Positions 56,852 through 64,000 of a stretch of 64,000 nt of DNA are shown one piece after another (positions within the stretch are counted from its first letter, which is position 1; each line of letters opens with the position of its first letter). This stretch comes from Actinomycetes bacterium (GTDB taxonomy: Bacteria > Auribacterota > JAJCYG01): positions 18,517 to 82,516 of the forward strand of contig JAJCYG010000058.1 in assembly GCA_029263055.1 (NCBI GenBank). Reading direction: 5' to 3'. Under the pieces are notes generated by a model that saw nothing but the letters and a program-made list of their open reading frames with translations, searched no databases and was not told the origin of the DNA. Both the position numbers and the translations under genes were made by a program.

Positions 56852-57985
56852 TTAAACCTCGGCTAGTTTTTTCTCATCAATGATTTTATTTAAACGTTCT
56901 TTTAACACATCTAAAACTTCTTTATAACCGTAGTGCCCCAGTGTTTCTGATTTCTTTTTCAACGTCACACTATTGGGACCGCACCATAAACCTAAATCAG
57001 CATCATCTGTTTCACCCGGACCATTGACCCGGCAACCCATCACAGCGATGGTGAGTTTGTGTTCTTTGGCATATTGAGTCACTTCTTTTACTTGTTGAGC
57101 GAGCTCTACAAAGTCATTGTTTTGAACACGCGAACAAGAAGGGCAAGAAATAATGTTTAACCCTTTTCCAAAATCAGGAACCGAAATAAACTTGCCATCT
57201 TTCACATCTTGAATAATTTGGCGACCATGTTCGACTTCTTTATATTTTTCATCAAAAGGAAGGGTTAATGAAACACGCAACGTGTCTCCAATTCCTTTAG
57301 CAATTAATTTTTCAAAAGCAATTCGAGTTTTAATGGCACCGTCGGGTAGTAACCCTGCTTCGGTCACACCCAAGTGGATTGGCACATCAGGGCGACGCTG
57401 CGAAAATTGTTGATTACACTCAATCACTTTGTTGGGGTCTGAATCTTTTAAACTAACCACAAAGTTTTCAAATTTGAGTTTGTCGAGAATATCGCAGTGA
57501 TACGAGGCTGATTCCACAATCGCTTTCACATGATCATTTTTATATTTTTCTAAAAAAGCAGGGGCCACAGAACCACAGTTGACACCAACGCGAAGGGCTG
57601 TGCCATGTTCTTTGGCAATGTTAACAATCCACTCTACTTTTTGTTCGATTGTTTTTTCACGTTCGTGATGATGCAAATGACCTGGGTTGTACCGCATCTT
57701 ATCGACAAACGGCGCCACGGTTTCTGCTAAACGATAATTTTCTTGAAGGTCGACAACAAGGCGAGCTTGAGTTTGATTCCGCACTTCTTTTAAACAGGCC
57801 GCATCTTTATCATTATCAATGGCCACACGCACCAAATCCGCCCCATTATTATGAAGCAGATTGACTTGCCCCACTGTGGCATCAATATCTTGCGTGCGCG
57901 TTGCCGCCATACTCTGTACAGAGATAGGGGCCCCACCACCAATTTGCAAACCTTTAATATGAACCGCTCTTGTTTTAGCACTCAT
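56852..57985 (-). CDS. ispG: 4-hydroxy-3-methylbut-2-en-1-yl diphosphate synthase
   Basis: 377 aa from ATG 57985; an 18-residue longer reading (58039) is rejected because its codons lie across the promoter. IspG converts MEcPP to HMBPP in the MEP isoprenoid pathway using a 4Fe-4S cluster; ligands are in SCPSCSRV and the later [28 protein letters not shown] and RVGVNCGS are further family marks. The length fits the short two-domain bacterial form. The promoter lies so close that the mRNA should be leaderless or nearly so. Confidence 0.96.
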   Translation of the reverse strand: MSAKTRAVHIKGLQIGGGAPISVQSMAATRTQDIDATVGQVNLLHNNGADLVRVAIDNDKDAACLKEVRNQTQARLVVDLQENYRLAETVAPFVDKMRYNPGHLHHHEREKTIEQKVEWIVNIAKEHGTALRVGVNCGSVAPAFLEKYKNDHVKAIVESASYHCDILDKLKFENFVVSLKDSDPNKVIECNQQFSQRRPDVPIHLGVTEAGLLPDGAIKTRIAFEKLIAKGIGDTLRVSLTLPFDEKYKEVEHGRQIIQDVKDGKFISVPDFGKGLNIISCPSCSRVQNNDFVELAQQVKEVTQYAKEHKLTIAVMGCRVNGPGETDDADLGLWCGPNSVTLKKKSETLGHYGYKEVLDVLKERLNKIIDEKKLAEV

Positions 57986-57994
57986 AAGATTGGG

Positions 57995-58003
57995 ATTATA
58001 ACA
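57995..58003 (-). promoter_or_regulatory. Extended -10 promoter of ispG
   Basis: Minus strand TGTTATAAT (TGn plus perfect TATAAT) ends 9 nt before the ispG ATG; no Shine-Dalgarno is present and the -35 is weak. It predicts a start at or within a few bases of the ATG. Confidence 0.75.
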
Positions 58004-58054
58004 TGAGGTTAACAGAGATAAAAGGATTAAAATAACCACCTATCAGAGAAGTGG

Positions 58055-60712
58055 TTAAAGAGATGTTTTAATAGAGTCGGGTTTGAAATAAGGTGTTTTT
58101 GCTTTTAAGACTAAAATAACCAATTCTATGGCGAGCTCTTTTTGCCTAAAGTCTTTTTCTTTAACCAGATTATAGATCAGTTCTAGGATATGAACTTTTT
58201 TATATGAAAAGGTCATTTGTTTTTCAAGGTTTAGAGCCAAGGATAAGAAATCATTAAAATCAATTGCAGTATTTGCTTGTTTTAAGAGATACATAAATTT
58301 TGGAAAAACAAGTTGCTGCAAAAAAATCGCAATATCTTCAAATGGCCTTCCTGATTCAGCAGCCACTTCTCCAAAATCTGCAAGATCAATTCTTTTAACA
58401 ATCCATTTATTATTATCTCTAACCAACAAAAAGTTTTTTGTATTCAAATCATTTAAGTCATACGCTTTATTATTAGGATTATTTTTTCTTAACTCAAGAA
58501 GTATGGTTAGCAACTGCGAGACCACCTCTATTAATTCATCCTCAGTCGGTTTGTTGGCTAAAAAGTCTTGTAATGACGTTGGATAACCAACAGGCTTTCG
58601 CTGACTCTCACCCCAAGAAACATCAATCAGCTCCACATAAACAAAACGTTTCTCCTCATCAATATCGAGGACATTCATCACATGGTCTTTTAAGTTTGGT
58701 TTAGAATCAAAAACCGCTTTGGCTAATTTATAGGTTTCAATTGTTTCTGGAGAATCATATTCATCTTTAAACCGAAGCACACCTATCTTCTTTTGAAACT
58801 CCCCAGTTCTAGTATCAACGACTCCATTTAAGATCGCTCCATGGCCAGAACCAATCACCGATCCAATATCAGGGCGAAGATGCTGAAAAAGATCTACAGG
58901 ATAAAGGTCTTCTTGCTGGGGTTCTTTCAAAATAGCTGCTGTGGTAAAGATGTACATGGCACGAACCAGTTCTTGAATGGGAAAGGGACCATTTACCGGA
59001 CCTAGATCAGGAGACAAAAGCTCTAGAAACTCTAGGTACATTGCCTCATTCTCTTCTTTTAAGCTCTTTAAAAGAGGGATAATGCTTTGATTATCATAAG
59101 GACGAATTAATTTTGTCCAGCCCACAAAATCAGGACCTTGTTTTATTTTATATTTCACACTAAGTCGGCTTAAAACTTTTTCTAAAAAACCTCTGTCAAA
59201 GGCACTCCAATAAAGCCCTGTTTTAACATCTGTTTGAATATAACCTCTTGCCTGGGTCATATCTTTAGAAAGATCAACGCGTACTTTTTTACCAAATACT
59301 GACTCAGAAAAATTAACGTCAGAGCTCTCTCTACCTTCTTCAAGAAAAGCTAAATATCGATCCCCTTCTGCCATAAAAAGAGCCATTTGACGACTCAAAC
59401 GAAGCCAATCAACTTGATTTATTAAAAAATCTAATTGGGTTGAATCAAAATTAAGTTGAGAAGAAAATGTTAAAAAGAAATTTTTTAATTCTTCAGCAAG
59501 AGGTGCTAATGTTTCGTTTTTTTCCCAATCCCATTGGTTTTTCTGGCGCCAGCGTTCTCCAATAAAAAGTGTGTGAACAAGTAAGAGGTCACCAAGATGA
59601 CTCATCCAAATTAATTTACGCCGATCTTCCATTTCAAAACGCATTAAATTAATTTCAAAATGACGGCTCGGTACATAATTAGGCCAAGCCATATCATCTA
59701 AAAAGGCAAGCTCTGCAAAATCAGCAAGACCACTTAATCGTACATTTGAATATTTAAGCGCATTTAACCAAGCATGCAACCGACCCACGCCTGGACGCTC
59801 TTCCATTTTGTTAATCACATCAATCATCCAAAGATGGCGCCCGCCATCAAACCGACGTCCACGAGGACTATCATGCATGGATGAAATTAAAGCGGTATGC
59901 AAAATTCCATGCTTAGCAAGGGCAAGGGTATCATGAACAAGTAAATCAAGCCCCTGATTAAACTCTGTTTCTGTTACATCAGAATCATTTAAGTAGCGAA
60001 AGTAATCCAATGAATCAACTTCATAAGCCATGACCGTATGCCCTAAACCATCGTTAGTCTTACTTGAATCAATATGAATTGTTTCATTGGTTTTATCCAT
60101 GGCTGATTTAAAAAATGAAAACAATGCTCCTGGAACAGATTTAAAACGAAGAACTCTTTCGCCATTTAATAACCAGGGTCGAGGATATGTTCCTTTTAAA
60201 CCCATTTGATCTTTGTACTTTTGAATGAACTCAAACCACTCACTTTCGTAAACTAATTTTCCTGGTTCTTCAAATTCTGTTAAAAATTTAAAGGCTTTAT
60301 AATTACCTTTGTCATGATCATAAAACACAAGCGTTCGTCCATACCAACCCTGAAAAACCAAACTTCTAAAAAACGGCTCAAAAGATTCTTCCTGAGGAAT
60401 CAAAGCATGTTTGACAGAACCAAAACGTGGAGGGGGATCTTGAAAAAGATCATCTTCAATTAAAAACTCACCAAAGGATAAAGCAGCATCAATGGCAAAC
60501 TGATCATAGTTGGTCACAGCTTTTCCATGATCATAAAAATCAACCCGCATCAGTCTGAGTTGTGCAACTTTTCGTTTAAGCCAGTCCGCTCCTGATTCAT
60601 CGGAATAGGAGTTATTCTCAGACGTCTCACTAAACGGAGCCAGAGCGCTCCCCTTTGGTGGGCAGACCCATAACGCAATTAAAAGAAGTGAAAGCAATTT
60701 GACTTTATTCAT
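58055..60712 (-). CDS. Exported protein with kinase-like C-terminal domain
   Basis: 885 aa from ATG 60712 (9 codons shorter than the longest frame). A signal peptide is followed by SALAPFSE, matching the GGDEF-like gene. From about residue 620 a protein-kinase pattern appears: IGSGHGAIL (Gly loop), VLRFK (VAIK-like Lys), YDLNDLNTKNFLL (HRDLKxxN-like, Asp and Asn present, His replaced by Tyr), IDLADFGE (DFG) and FEDIAIFLQQL. The middle third contains HGILHTALI and SGLADF, which may be a second, decayed copy. ATP is not expected outside the cytoplasm, so the role is unclear. It has its own strong promoter and no clear RBS. Confidence 0.8.
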   Translation of the reverse strand: MNKVKLLSLLLIALWVCPPKGSALAPFSETSENNSYSDESGADWLKRKVAQLRLMRVDFYDHGKAVTNYDQFAIDAALSFGEFLIEDDLFQDPPPRFGSVKHALIPQEESFEPFFRSLVFQGWYGRTLVFYDHDKGNYKAFKFLTEFEEPGKLVYESEWFEFIQKYKDQMGLKGTYPRPWLLNGERVLRFKSVPGALFSFFKSAMDKTNETIHIDSSKTNDGLGHTVMAYEVDSLDYFRYLNDSDVTETEFNQGLDLLVHDTLALAKHGILHTALISSMHDSPRGRRFDGGRHLWMIDVINKMEERPGVGRLHAWLNALKYSNVRLSGLADFAELAFLDDMAWPNYVPSRHFEINLMRFEMEDRRKLIWMSHLGDLLLVHTLFIGERWRQKNQWDWEKNETLAPLAEELKNFFLTFSSQLNFDSTQLDFLINQVDWLRLSRQMALFMAEGDRYLAFLEEGRESSDVNFSESVFGKKVRVDLSKDMTQARGYIQTDVKTGLYWSAFDRGFLEKVLSRLSVKYKIKQGPDFVGWTKLIRPYDNQSIIPLLKSLKEENEAMYLEFLELLSPDLGPVNGPFPIQELVRAMYIFTTAAILKEPQQEDLYPVDLFQHLRPDIGSVIGSGHGAILNGVVDTRTGEFQKKIGVLRFKDEYDSPETIETYKLAKAVFDSKPNLKDHVMNVLDIDEEKRFVYVELIDVSWGESQRKPVGYPTSLQDFLANKPTEDELIEVVSQLLTILLELRKNNPNNKAYDLNDLNTKNFLLVRDNNKWIVKRIDLADFGEVAAESGRPFEDIAIFLQQLVFPKFMYLLKQANTAIDFNDFLSLALNLEKQMTFSYKKVHILELIYNLVKEKDFRQKELAIELVILVLKAKTPYFKPDSIKTSL

Positions 60713-60729
60713 AATATTTAATAACGTTA

Positions 60730-60758
60730 ATAATATCAAATAGTTACAACTTTGTCAA
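60730..60758 (-). promoter_or_regulatory. Promoter of the kinase-like gene
   Basis: Minus strand TTGACA (60758-60753), 17-nt spacer, TATTAT (60735-60730), only 17 nt before the ATG at 60712. Confidence 0.8.
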
Positions 60759-60770
60759 CCTACGAACAAC

Positions 60771-60821
60771 GGGGTCAGGCCCCGTTATCCACAGGCTGGT
60801 ACCTGACCCTAGTTATCCACA
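60771..60821. repeat. REP-like element with two DnaA-box 9-mers
   Basis: GGGGTCAGGCCCC, then 26 nt (60784-60809) that are the inverse of 48501-48526, then another GTTATCCACA. TTATCCACA boxes are at 60785-60793 and 60813-60821, both +. It lies just upstream of fxsA. Confidence 0.65.
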
Positions 60822-60847
60822 AGGGGTTACGAAAGGGAAGAAACAAC

Positions 60848-61246
60848 ATGTTTGCGAAATTATTGTTTTTGTTTATTGCGATGCCAATGCTGGAACTGGC
60901 GCTCCTTGTGAAGGTAGGGACCTTGATTGGTTTTTGGCCTACGATGGGGATTGTGATTTGCACCGCTATTTTAGGCGCATCGCTGGCACGCTATCAAGGT
61001 TTTGTCACCTATGTGCGGATCCAACAATCATTACAACAAGGAGCCATGCCAGCAGAAGAAATGATTGATGGCGTCTTAATTCTCGTCGGTGGAATTGTTT
61101 TGTTAACCCCAGGATTTATCACAGACATTTTTGGATTTATTTTACTCATCCCTTTCACACGCTACTGGCTTAAACGCTGGCTCCGCAAAAAGTTTGACCA
61201 AATGATCCAAACCGGTCAAACCGATGTCACCTATATCATCCGCTAA
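60848..61246 (+). CDS. fxsA: FxsA family membrane protein
   Basis: 132 aa from ATG 60848, with GGGAAG upstream; an earlier frame start would run through the REP element. FxsA proteins are small inner-membrane proteins named for suppressing F-plasmid exclusion of phage T7 in E. coli; their cell role is unclear. Visible marks are LFIAMPMLELALLVKVGTLIG, LGASLARYQG, MPAEEMIDGVLILVGG and LLTPGFITDIFGFILLIP, giving three to four membrane helices with a basic C-terminus. Confidence 0.92.
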   Translation: MFAKLLFLFIAMPMLELALLVKVGTLIGFWPTMGIVICTAILGASLARYQGFVTYVRIQQSLQQGAMPAEEMIDGVLILVGGIVLLTPGFITDIFGFILLIPFTRYWLKRWLRKKFDQMIQTGQTDVTYIIR

Positions 61247-61283
61247 AAGTAAACACCGGTACCGGGTACCGGTGTTTACTTTT
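61245..61283. terminator. Perfect 39-nt palindrome, probable bidirectional terminator
   Basis: 19-nt arms (61245-61263 and 61265-61283) are exact inverse complements around a single G, with A-rich start and T-rich end (TTTTT). It overlaps the fxsA stop codon. The GGTACC-rich core resembles the REP elements. Confidence 0.8.
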
Positions 61284-61288
61284 TCTAG

Positions 61289-61306
61289 CCTGTGGTTATC
61301 CACAGG
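61289..61306. repeat. Inverted repeat containing a DnaA-box 9-mer
   Basis: CCTGTGG TTAT CCACAGG: 7-bp arms and a TTAT loop, containing TTATCCACA at 61296-61304. Likely part of the same REP family. The region 61307-61373 carries only the RBS of the next gene. Confidence 0.55.
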
Positions 61307-61373
61307 TTGCGCTTGGGAGGGAGTTTGGGCTATGATAGGGCACTTTTAGATCTTAAATTGGGAGAAAACCTTT

Positions 61374-61952
61374 ATGTATAAAACACAATTTGCGCAGCAA
61401 GATGATGACAAAAATCTGTTAATCACAAAAAAAAATATGACTCCTTTGGTCACAACCTACGCGATTTTACTGGGTGTGTCTGCCTTAGCTGCTTGGCTTC
61501 TTTCAGGAATACTTACAGTTAAGTTGTTAGGAAATGTTTCTTTTCTACTTCACATCATTGCAGTTGTTTTGTTTTGGGTGAAGTTTAATAAAACCGGTTC
61601 CCCTTTTATTTACTGGCTAGCTGTTTTTGCATCAGCTTTAGCTTTTTATGATTGGCACCCTTTCCATTTTGGAAACGCAATCCTAGCAAACTTAGTTTAC
61701 ATTGCCATCTTAGCTGGAGCAGTTGCCTTTTCCATGCAAAAGAAACGTAAAATCAAAGAAGGGTTTCGCGCCCAAAAGAAAATCTTTAACTACTGGGGCA
61801 TTGCCACATTTTTTTATGGCACAAGTTTATTAATGGCATTTGGTTTTTGGAAAGTCTTTCTCTTCGGATACATCTACTCTGCTTCAATCACAATTGCTTC
61901 AGTCTATGTTCTGCTTTCAGCACTACAAGTTGAAGATGTAAAAAAGGGATAA
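61374..61952 (+). CDS. Uncharacterised multi-pass membrane protein
   Basis: 192 aa, not recognised. GGGAG lies 10 nt before the ATG. A short polar N-terminus (about 22 residues) is followed by about six hydrophobic segments: TTYAILLGVSALAAWLL, FLLHIIAVVLFWV, IYWLAVFASALAFY, NLVYIAILAGAVAFS, and after a basic loop (KKRKIKEGFRAQKK) ATFFYGTSLLMAFG and GYIYSASITIASVYVLL. No enzyme motif is visible. Confidence 0.75.
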   Translation: MYKTQFAQQDDDKNLLITKKNMTPLVTTYAILLGVSALAAWLLSGILTVKLLGNVSFLLHIIAVVLFWVKFNKTGSPFIYWLAVFASALAFYDWHPFHFGNAILANLVYIAILAGAVAFSMQKKRKIKEGFRAQKKIFNYWGIATFFYGTSLLMAFGFWKVFLFGYIYSASITIASVYVLLSALQVEDVKKG

Positions 61953-62023
61953 TTCCCTGTCTAGACACTCTTTAGAGCTACCTTGAGAAGCATCAATATA
62001 AATGGTAAAATTATACTGTTAAG

Positions 62024-63346
62024 ATGCTTAAAAAATGTTTAGTTATTTTAGTTTTGCTCTGTTATTTAACGACAGACCTATGCCAAAACCAGACTGTTTC
62101 TTCTTATACATCATTTAAAGAAACATTAAGCCCAACTTCATTTGTTAATAATCAAAGCAACAAAGAGCCTTTCTTAAAGAAAAAATTTGTTTCAATCAAC
62201 CCGCTTTTTCCATGGGAGCCCCCTGTTGTTGTTCCCCTCTTTGATCCTCTTTCAGAACCATCAGAGATAAAAGCTTCAGAAGAATTTTCTTTGCCACCTA
62301 GAGAAAATTCATTTTTGACAGTGGTTATTTCAGCCTTACTGATACTCTTTTTTTCTTTCGCACCTGTATTAAGTTTAATGATTCCGACAACAAATAAAAA
62401 CCAATTACGCAAATACGACCCCAAGGCGGCATTAATCACAATCCCTCAAAGCCCTATAGACTATTCAAAACTAGATCCAAAAGAATTAGAAAGACTCGCT
62501 CTTAATGGAAGAAACAATAATATTTTAAGCGAATTATTAAAACTAGTACATACTCAAGATGCTTCAAAAACAGCAGGCTATTTTAAAATACTAAAAAAAA
62601 TTGCTGATAAAAAAGAACCAGGAAACCCTGTGTGGGCTCGTTTATATTTAAAAGAACTTCATGGGTTTAAAATGGCTCTAGCTTTTGACCAAGAACACTA
62701 TCCTTCAGGCGATTCATTCAAAAAACAGTTTCCAACAAAACTCTATTGGGCATTAACATTATTAGAAAAGAACATGCCAGAAAATTACCGTTTTATTAAA
62801 GAATCTGGCTTAAGCATTAAAGTCGAACACTTTTCTCGGTCAAAATCAGTTCCCGAATCATTAGTACATGGTGCCTTTGGTCATATTGATGGAGAGCCAA
62901 CCATTATTATCAATGATGAATTCTTGAAATTGGAATCGATTATAAAAATAGCCTCTACTCTAGCTCATGAAATCAAACATGCCCAAAGAGAAAAAAAAAG
63001 AAAGAACTATTCATTCTTTCAATATTATTCTGACTATCTATCAGAGAGTATCTTTTCACTAAATGAAGAACATGCTGGATGGGAAGAGCAAAAAAAGTTT
63101 CTTCGAACATTTGATTCAGAATTTATCGAACAAGAAAACATACATTATGATATTCATAAATATGGTATTTCTGAAAGTGCCATCTTTTTATATGATCTCA
63201 GGAGAATGATCACAGGATTCTTGATTTTCTTTCCATTATTTGTTTTTCTCTTTCTACTATTTATTGCCTATACCATATGGCGAGCCGGAAAAGATAAAGC
63301 AGCCGACCTAATCACACCTATTAAAACTATAGAAGTTTCCATTTAA
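62024..63346 (+). CDS. Membrane zincin-like protein (HExxH)
   Basis: 440 aa. Signal-peptide-like N-terminus (LVILVLLCYLTTDLC), one membrane helix near residues 91-113 (VISALLILFFSFAPVL) and another near the C-terminus (FLIFFPLFVFLFLLFIAY). Between them, TLAHEIKHAQ carries HExxH at 315-319, and EEHAGWEEQ near 346 offers a glutamate as third zinc ligand, so a membrane-tethered metallopeptidase is likely. Family not assigned; the substrate could be a peptide or an envelope protein. TATACT (62012-62017) ends 6 nt before the ATG with no RBS, suggesting a leaderless mRNA. Confidence 0.75.
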   Translation: MLKKCLVILVLLCYLTTDLCQNQTVSSYTSFKETLSPTSFVNNQSNKEPFLKKKFVSINPLFPWEPPVVVPLFDPLSEPSEIKASEEFSLPPRENSFLTVVISALLILFFSFAPVLSLMIPTTNKNQLRKYDPKAALITIPQSPIDYSKLDPKELERLALNGRNNNILSELLKLVHTQDASKTAGYFKILKKIADKKEPGNPVWARLYLKELHGFKMALAFDQEHYPSGDSFKKQFPTKLYWALTLLEKNMPENYRFIKESGLSIKVEHFSRSKSVPESLVHGAFGHIDGEPTIIINDEFLKLESIIKIASTLAHEIKHAQREKKRKNYSFFQYYSDYLSESIFSLNEEHAGWEEQKKFLRTFDSEFIEQENIHYDIHKYGISESAIFLYDLRRMITGFLIFFPLFVFLFLLFIAYTIWRAGKDKAADLITPIKTIEVSI

Positions 63347-63361
63347 TTTCTACATCACAGA

Positions 63362-64000
63362 CTAATTAGAAAACATTGAGAAGAGTGGGGCTGGGTAAAA
63401 CGAGATCCATATGATCAGTAAAAAGCAGGCAATAGCGACAATGCCAGCTGGATAAAGATCTTTTTCTGCAGGGGCTTCTTCTTTAGCTTGTTCCATGAAC
63501 AAAGTCACAATGATTCGGGTGTAGTAGTAAGCACCGAGAATGGCTGTGGCTAATGCCACACAAACCGAGACATGAAAACCTTGAGCCCACGCTGTTTTAA
63601 ATAGATTTAACTTGGCGACAAACCCAGCTGTTGGCGGAATTCCAGCAAGAGTAAGCAATCCTAAAGCCATCACACCTGCTAAAAGTGGCGCTTTTTGAAA
63701 CAAGCCTCTTAAGTCGCTAATCTGTAATCCTTCTTCATGTTTTTTCTCAAGCACTAAGATCACACCAAAGACAGCAAATGTGGCTAAACCGTAAATCACT
63801 AAGTAAGAGAGAATGGCTTGGCTCGCTTCTTGAGTCCCTGCAGCAACCGCAATTAAAAGATAACCCGCATGAGAAATACCTGAGTACGCAAAAAACCGAC
63901 GGAGTTGCGTTTGTTTAAGCGCAACCCAGTTGGCATAAATCAAAGTAGGTATCGCTAAGAGCGCAACCAATTCATACCACACCCAATTAAACTGGGGCAG
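63362..64000 (-). CDS. nuoN: NADH-quinone oxidoreductase subunit N, truncated by window
   Basis: The frame continues through the right edge (LPQFNWVWYE in frame), so the GTG at 63982 is not a real start. NuoN is an antiporter-like proton-pumping membrane subunit of respiratory complex I. Family marks are LRRFFAYSGISHAGYLL (proton-channel helix), GLFQKAPLLAGVMALGLLTLAGIPPTAGFVAKL (quoted here only as positions 63595-63700) and YYYTRIIVTLF. Only the C-terminal 212 residues are present; other nuo genes should lie to the right. Confidence 0.95.
   Translation of the reverse strand: MPQFNWVWYELVALLAIPTLIYANWVALKQTQLRRFFAYSGISHAGYLLIAVAAGTQEASQAILSYLVIYGLATFAVFGVILVLEKKHEEGLQISDLRGLFQKAPLLAGVMALGLLTLAGIPPTAGFVAKLNLFKTAWAQGFHVSVCVALATAILGAYYYTRIIVTLFMEQAKEEAPAEKDLYPAGIVAIACFLLIIWISFYPAPLFSMFSN

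Overview
The window (about 40% GC by eye) is a piece of bacterial chromosome that most resembles Candidatus Omnitrophota (former OP3). This is inferred from giant ORFs of thousands of codons, exported proteins with an 'LAPFS' stretch just after the signal peptide, an archaeal-style trehalose synthase TreT and a DhnA-type class I aldolase. No rRNA or other marker gene is present to prove it.

Bases 1-48,011 are almost entirely four large minus-strand genes: a left-truncated gene of at least 1,183 codons, a 1,085-aa gene, a 3,625-aa gene and a 9,937-aa gene. All four start with Sec-type signal peptides. Three of them share an N-terminal domain with 'DSHAN', 'E[GA]A[QH]G' and 'GGFH[TA][DE]G' motifs, similar to the TIKI/TraB/ChaN fold. 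The 9,937-aa protein then has a membrane block, a GT2/beta-glucan-synthase-like glycosyltransferase split by a large insertion, and a second, longer membrane block. These are followed by a helical stretch and six consecutive TolC/OEP-type helix-strand-strand-helix repeats. A TolC trimer also contains six such repeats, so this chain looks like a covalent one-piece outer-membrane tunnel fused to an inner-membrane polysaccharide synthase.

The giant gene and the left-edge paralogue are each preceded by a consensus promoter and a cyclic-di-GMP-I (GEMM-I) riboswitch. In both, the terminator is built from the 3' part of the aptamer, which predicts an ON switch. The giant gene's riboswitch carries an insertion of roughly 95 nt in P3. 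Between these genes lie an exported protein with three degenerate GGDEF-like domains and an exported protein with a PPP pseudophosphatase plus an intact-looking PP2C phosphatase. A kinase-like protein with a signal peptide lies at 58.1-60.7 kb. The locus therefore joins c-di-GMP control, a candidate glycan synthesis/secretion machine and signalling-type domains that appear to be exported.

Bases 48.0-48.6 kb hold regulatory RNA, a REP-like element and a terminator. Bases 48.6-53.0 kb are a compact minus-strand metabolic run: treT, PrxQ/BCP peroxiredoxin, a cobalamin-type substrate-binding protein and a GNAT, then class I fructose-bisphosphate aldolase behind its own terminator. Bases 53.2-58.0 kb hold a radical SAM protein, a divergent exported hydrolase-like protein and an ispG-OsmC-ferritin operon. 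Bases 60.8-63.3 kb hold REP-like palindromes, FxsA, a membrane protein and an HExxH membrane metalloprotease-like protein. The right edge is a truncated nuoN. I found no tRNA, rRNA, CRISPR array or insertion sequence.
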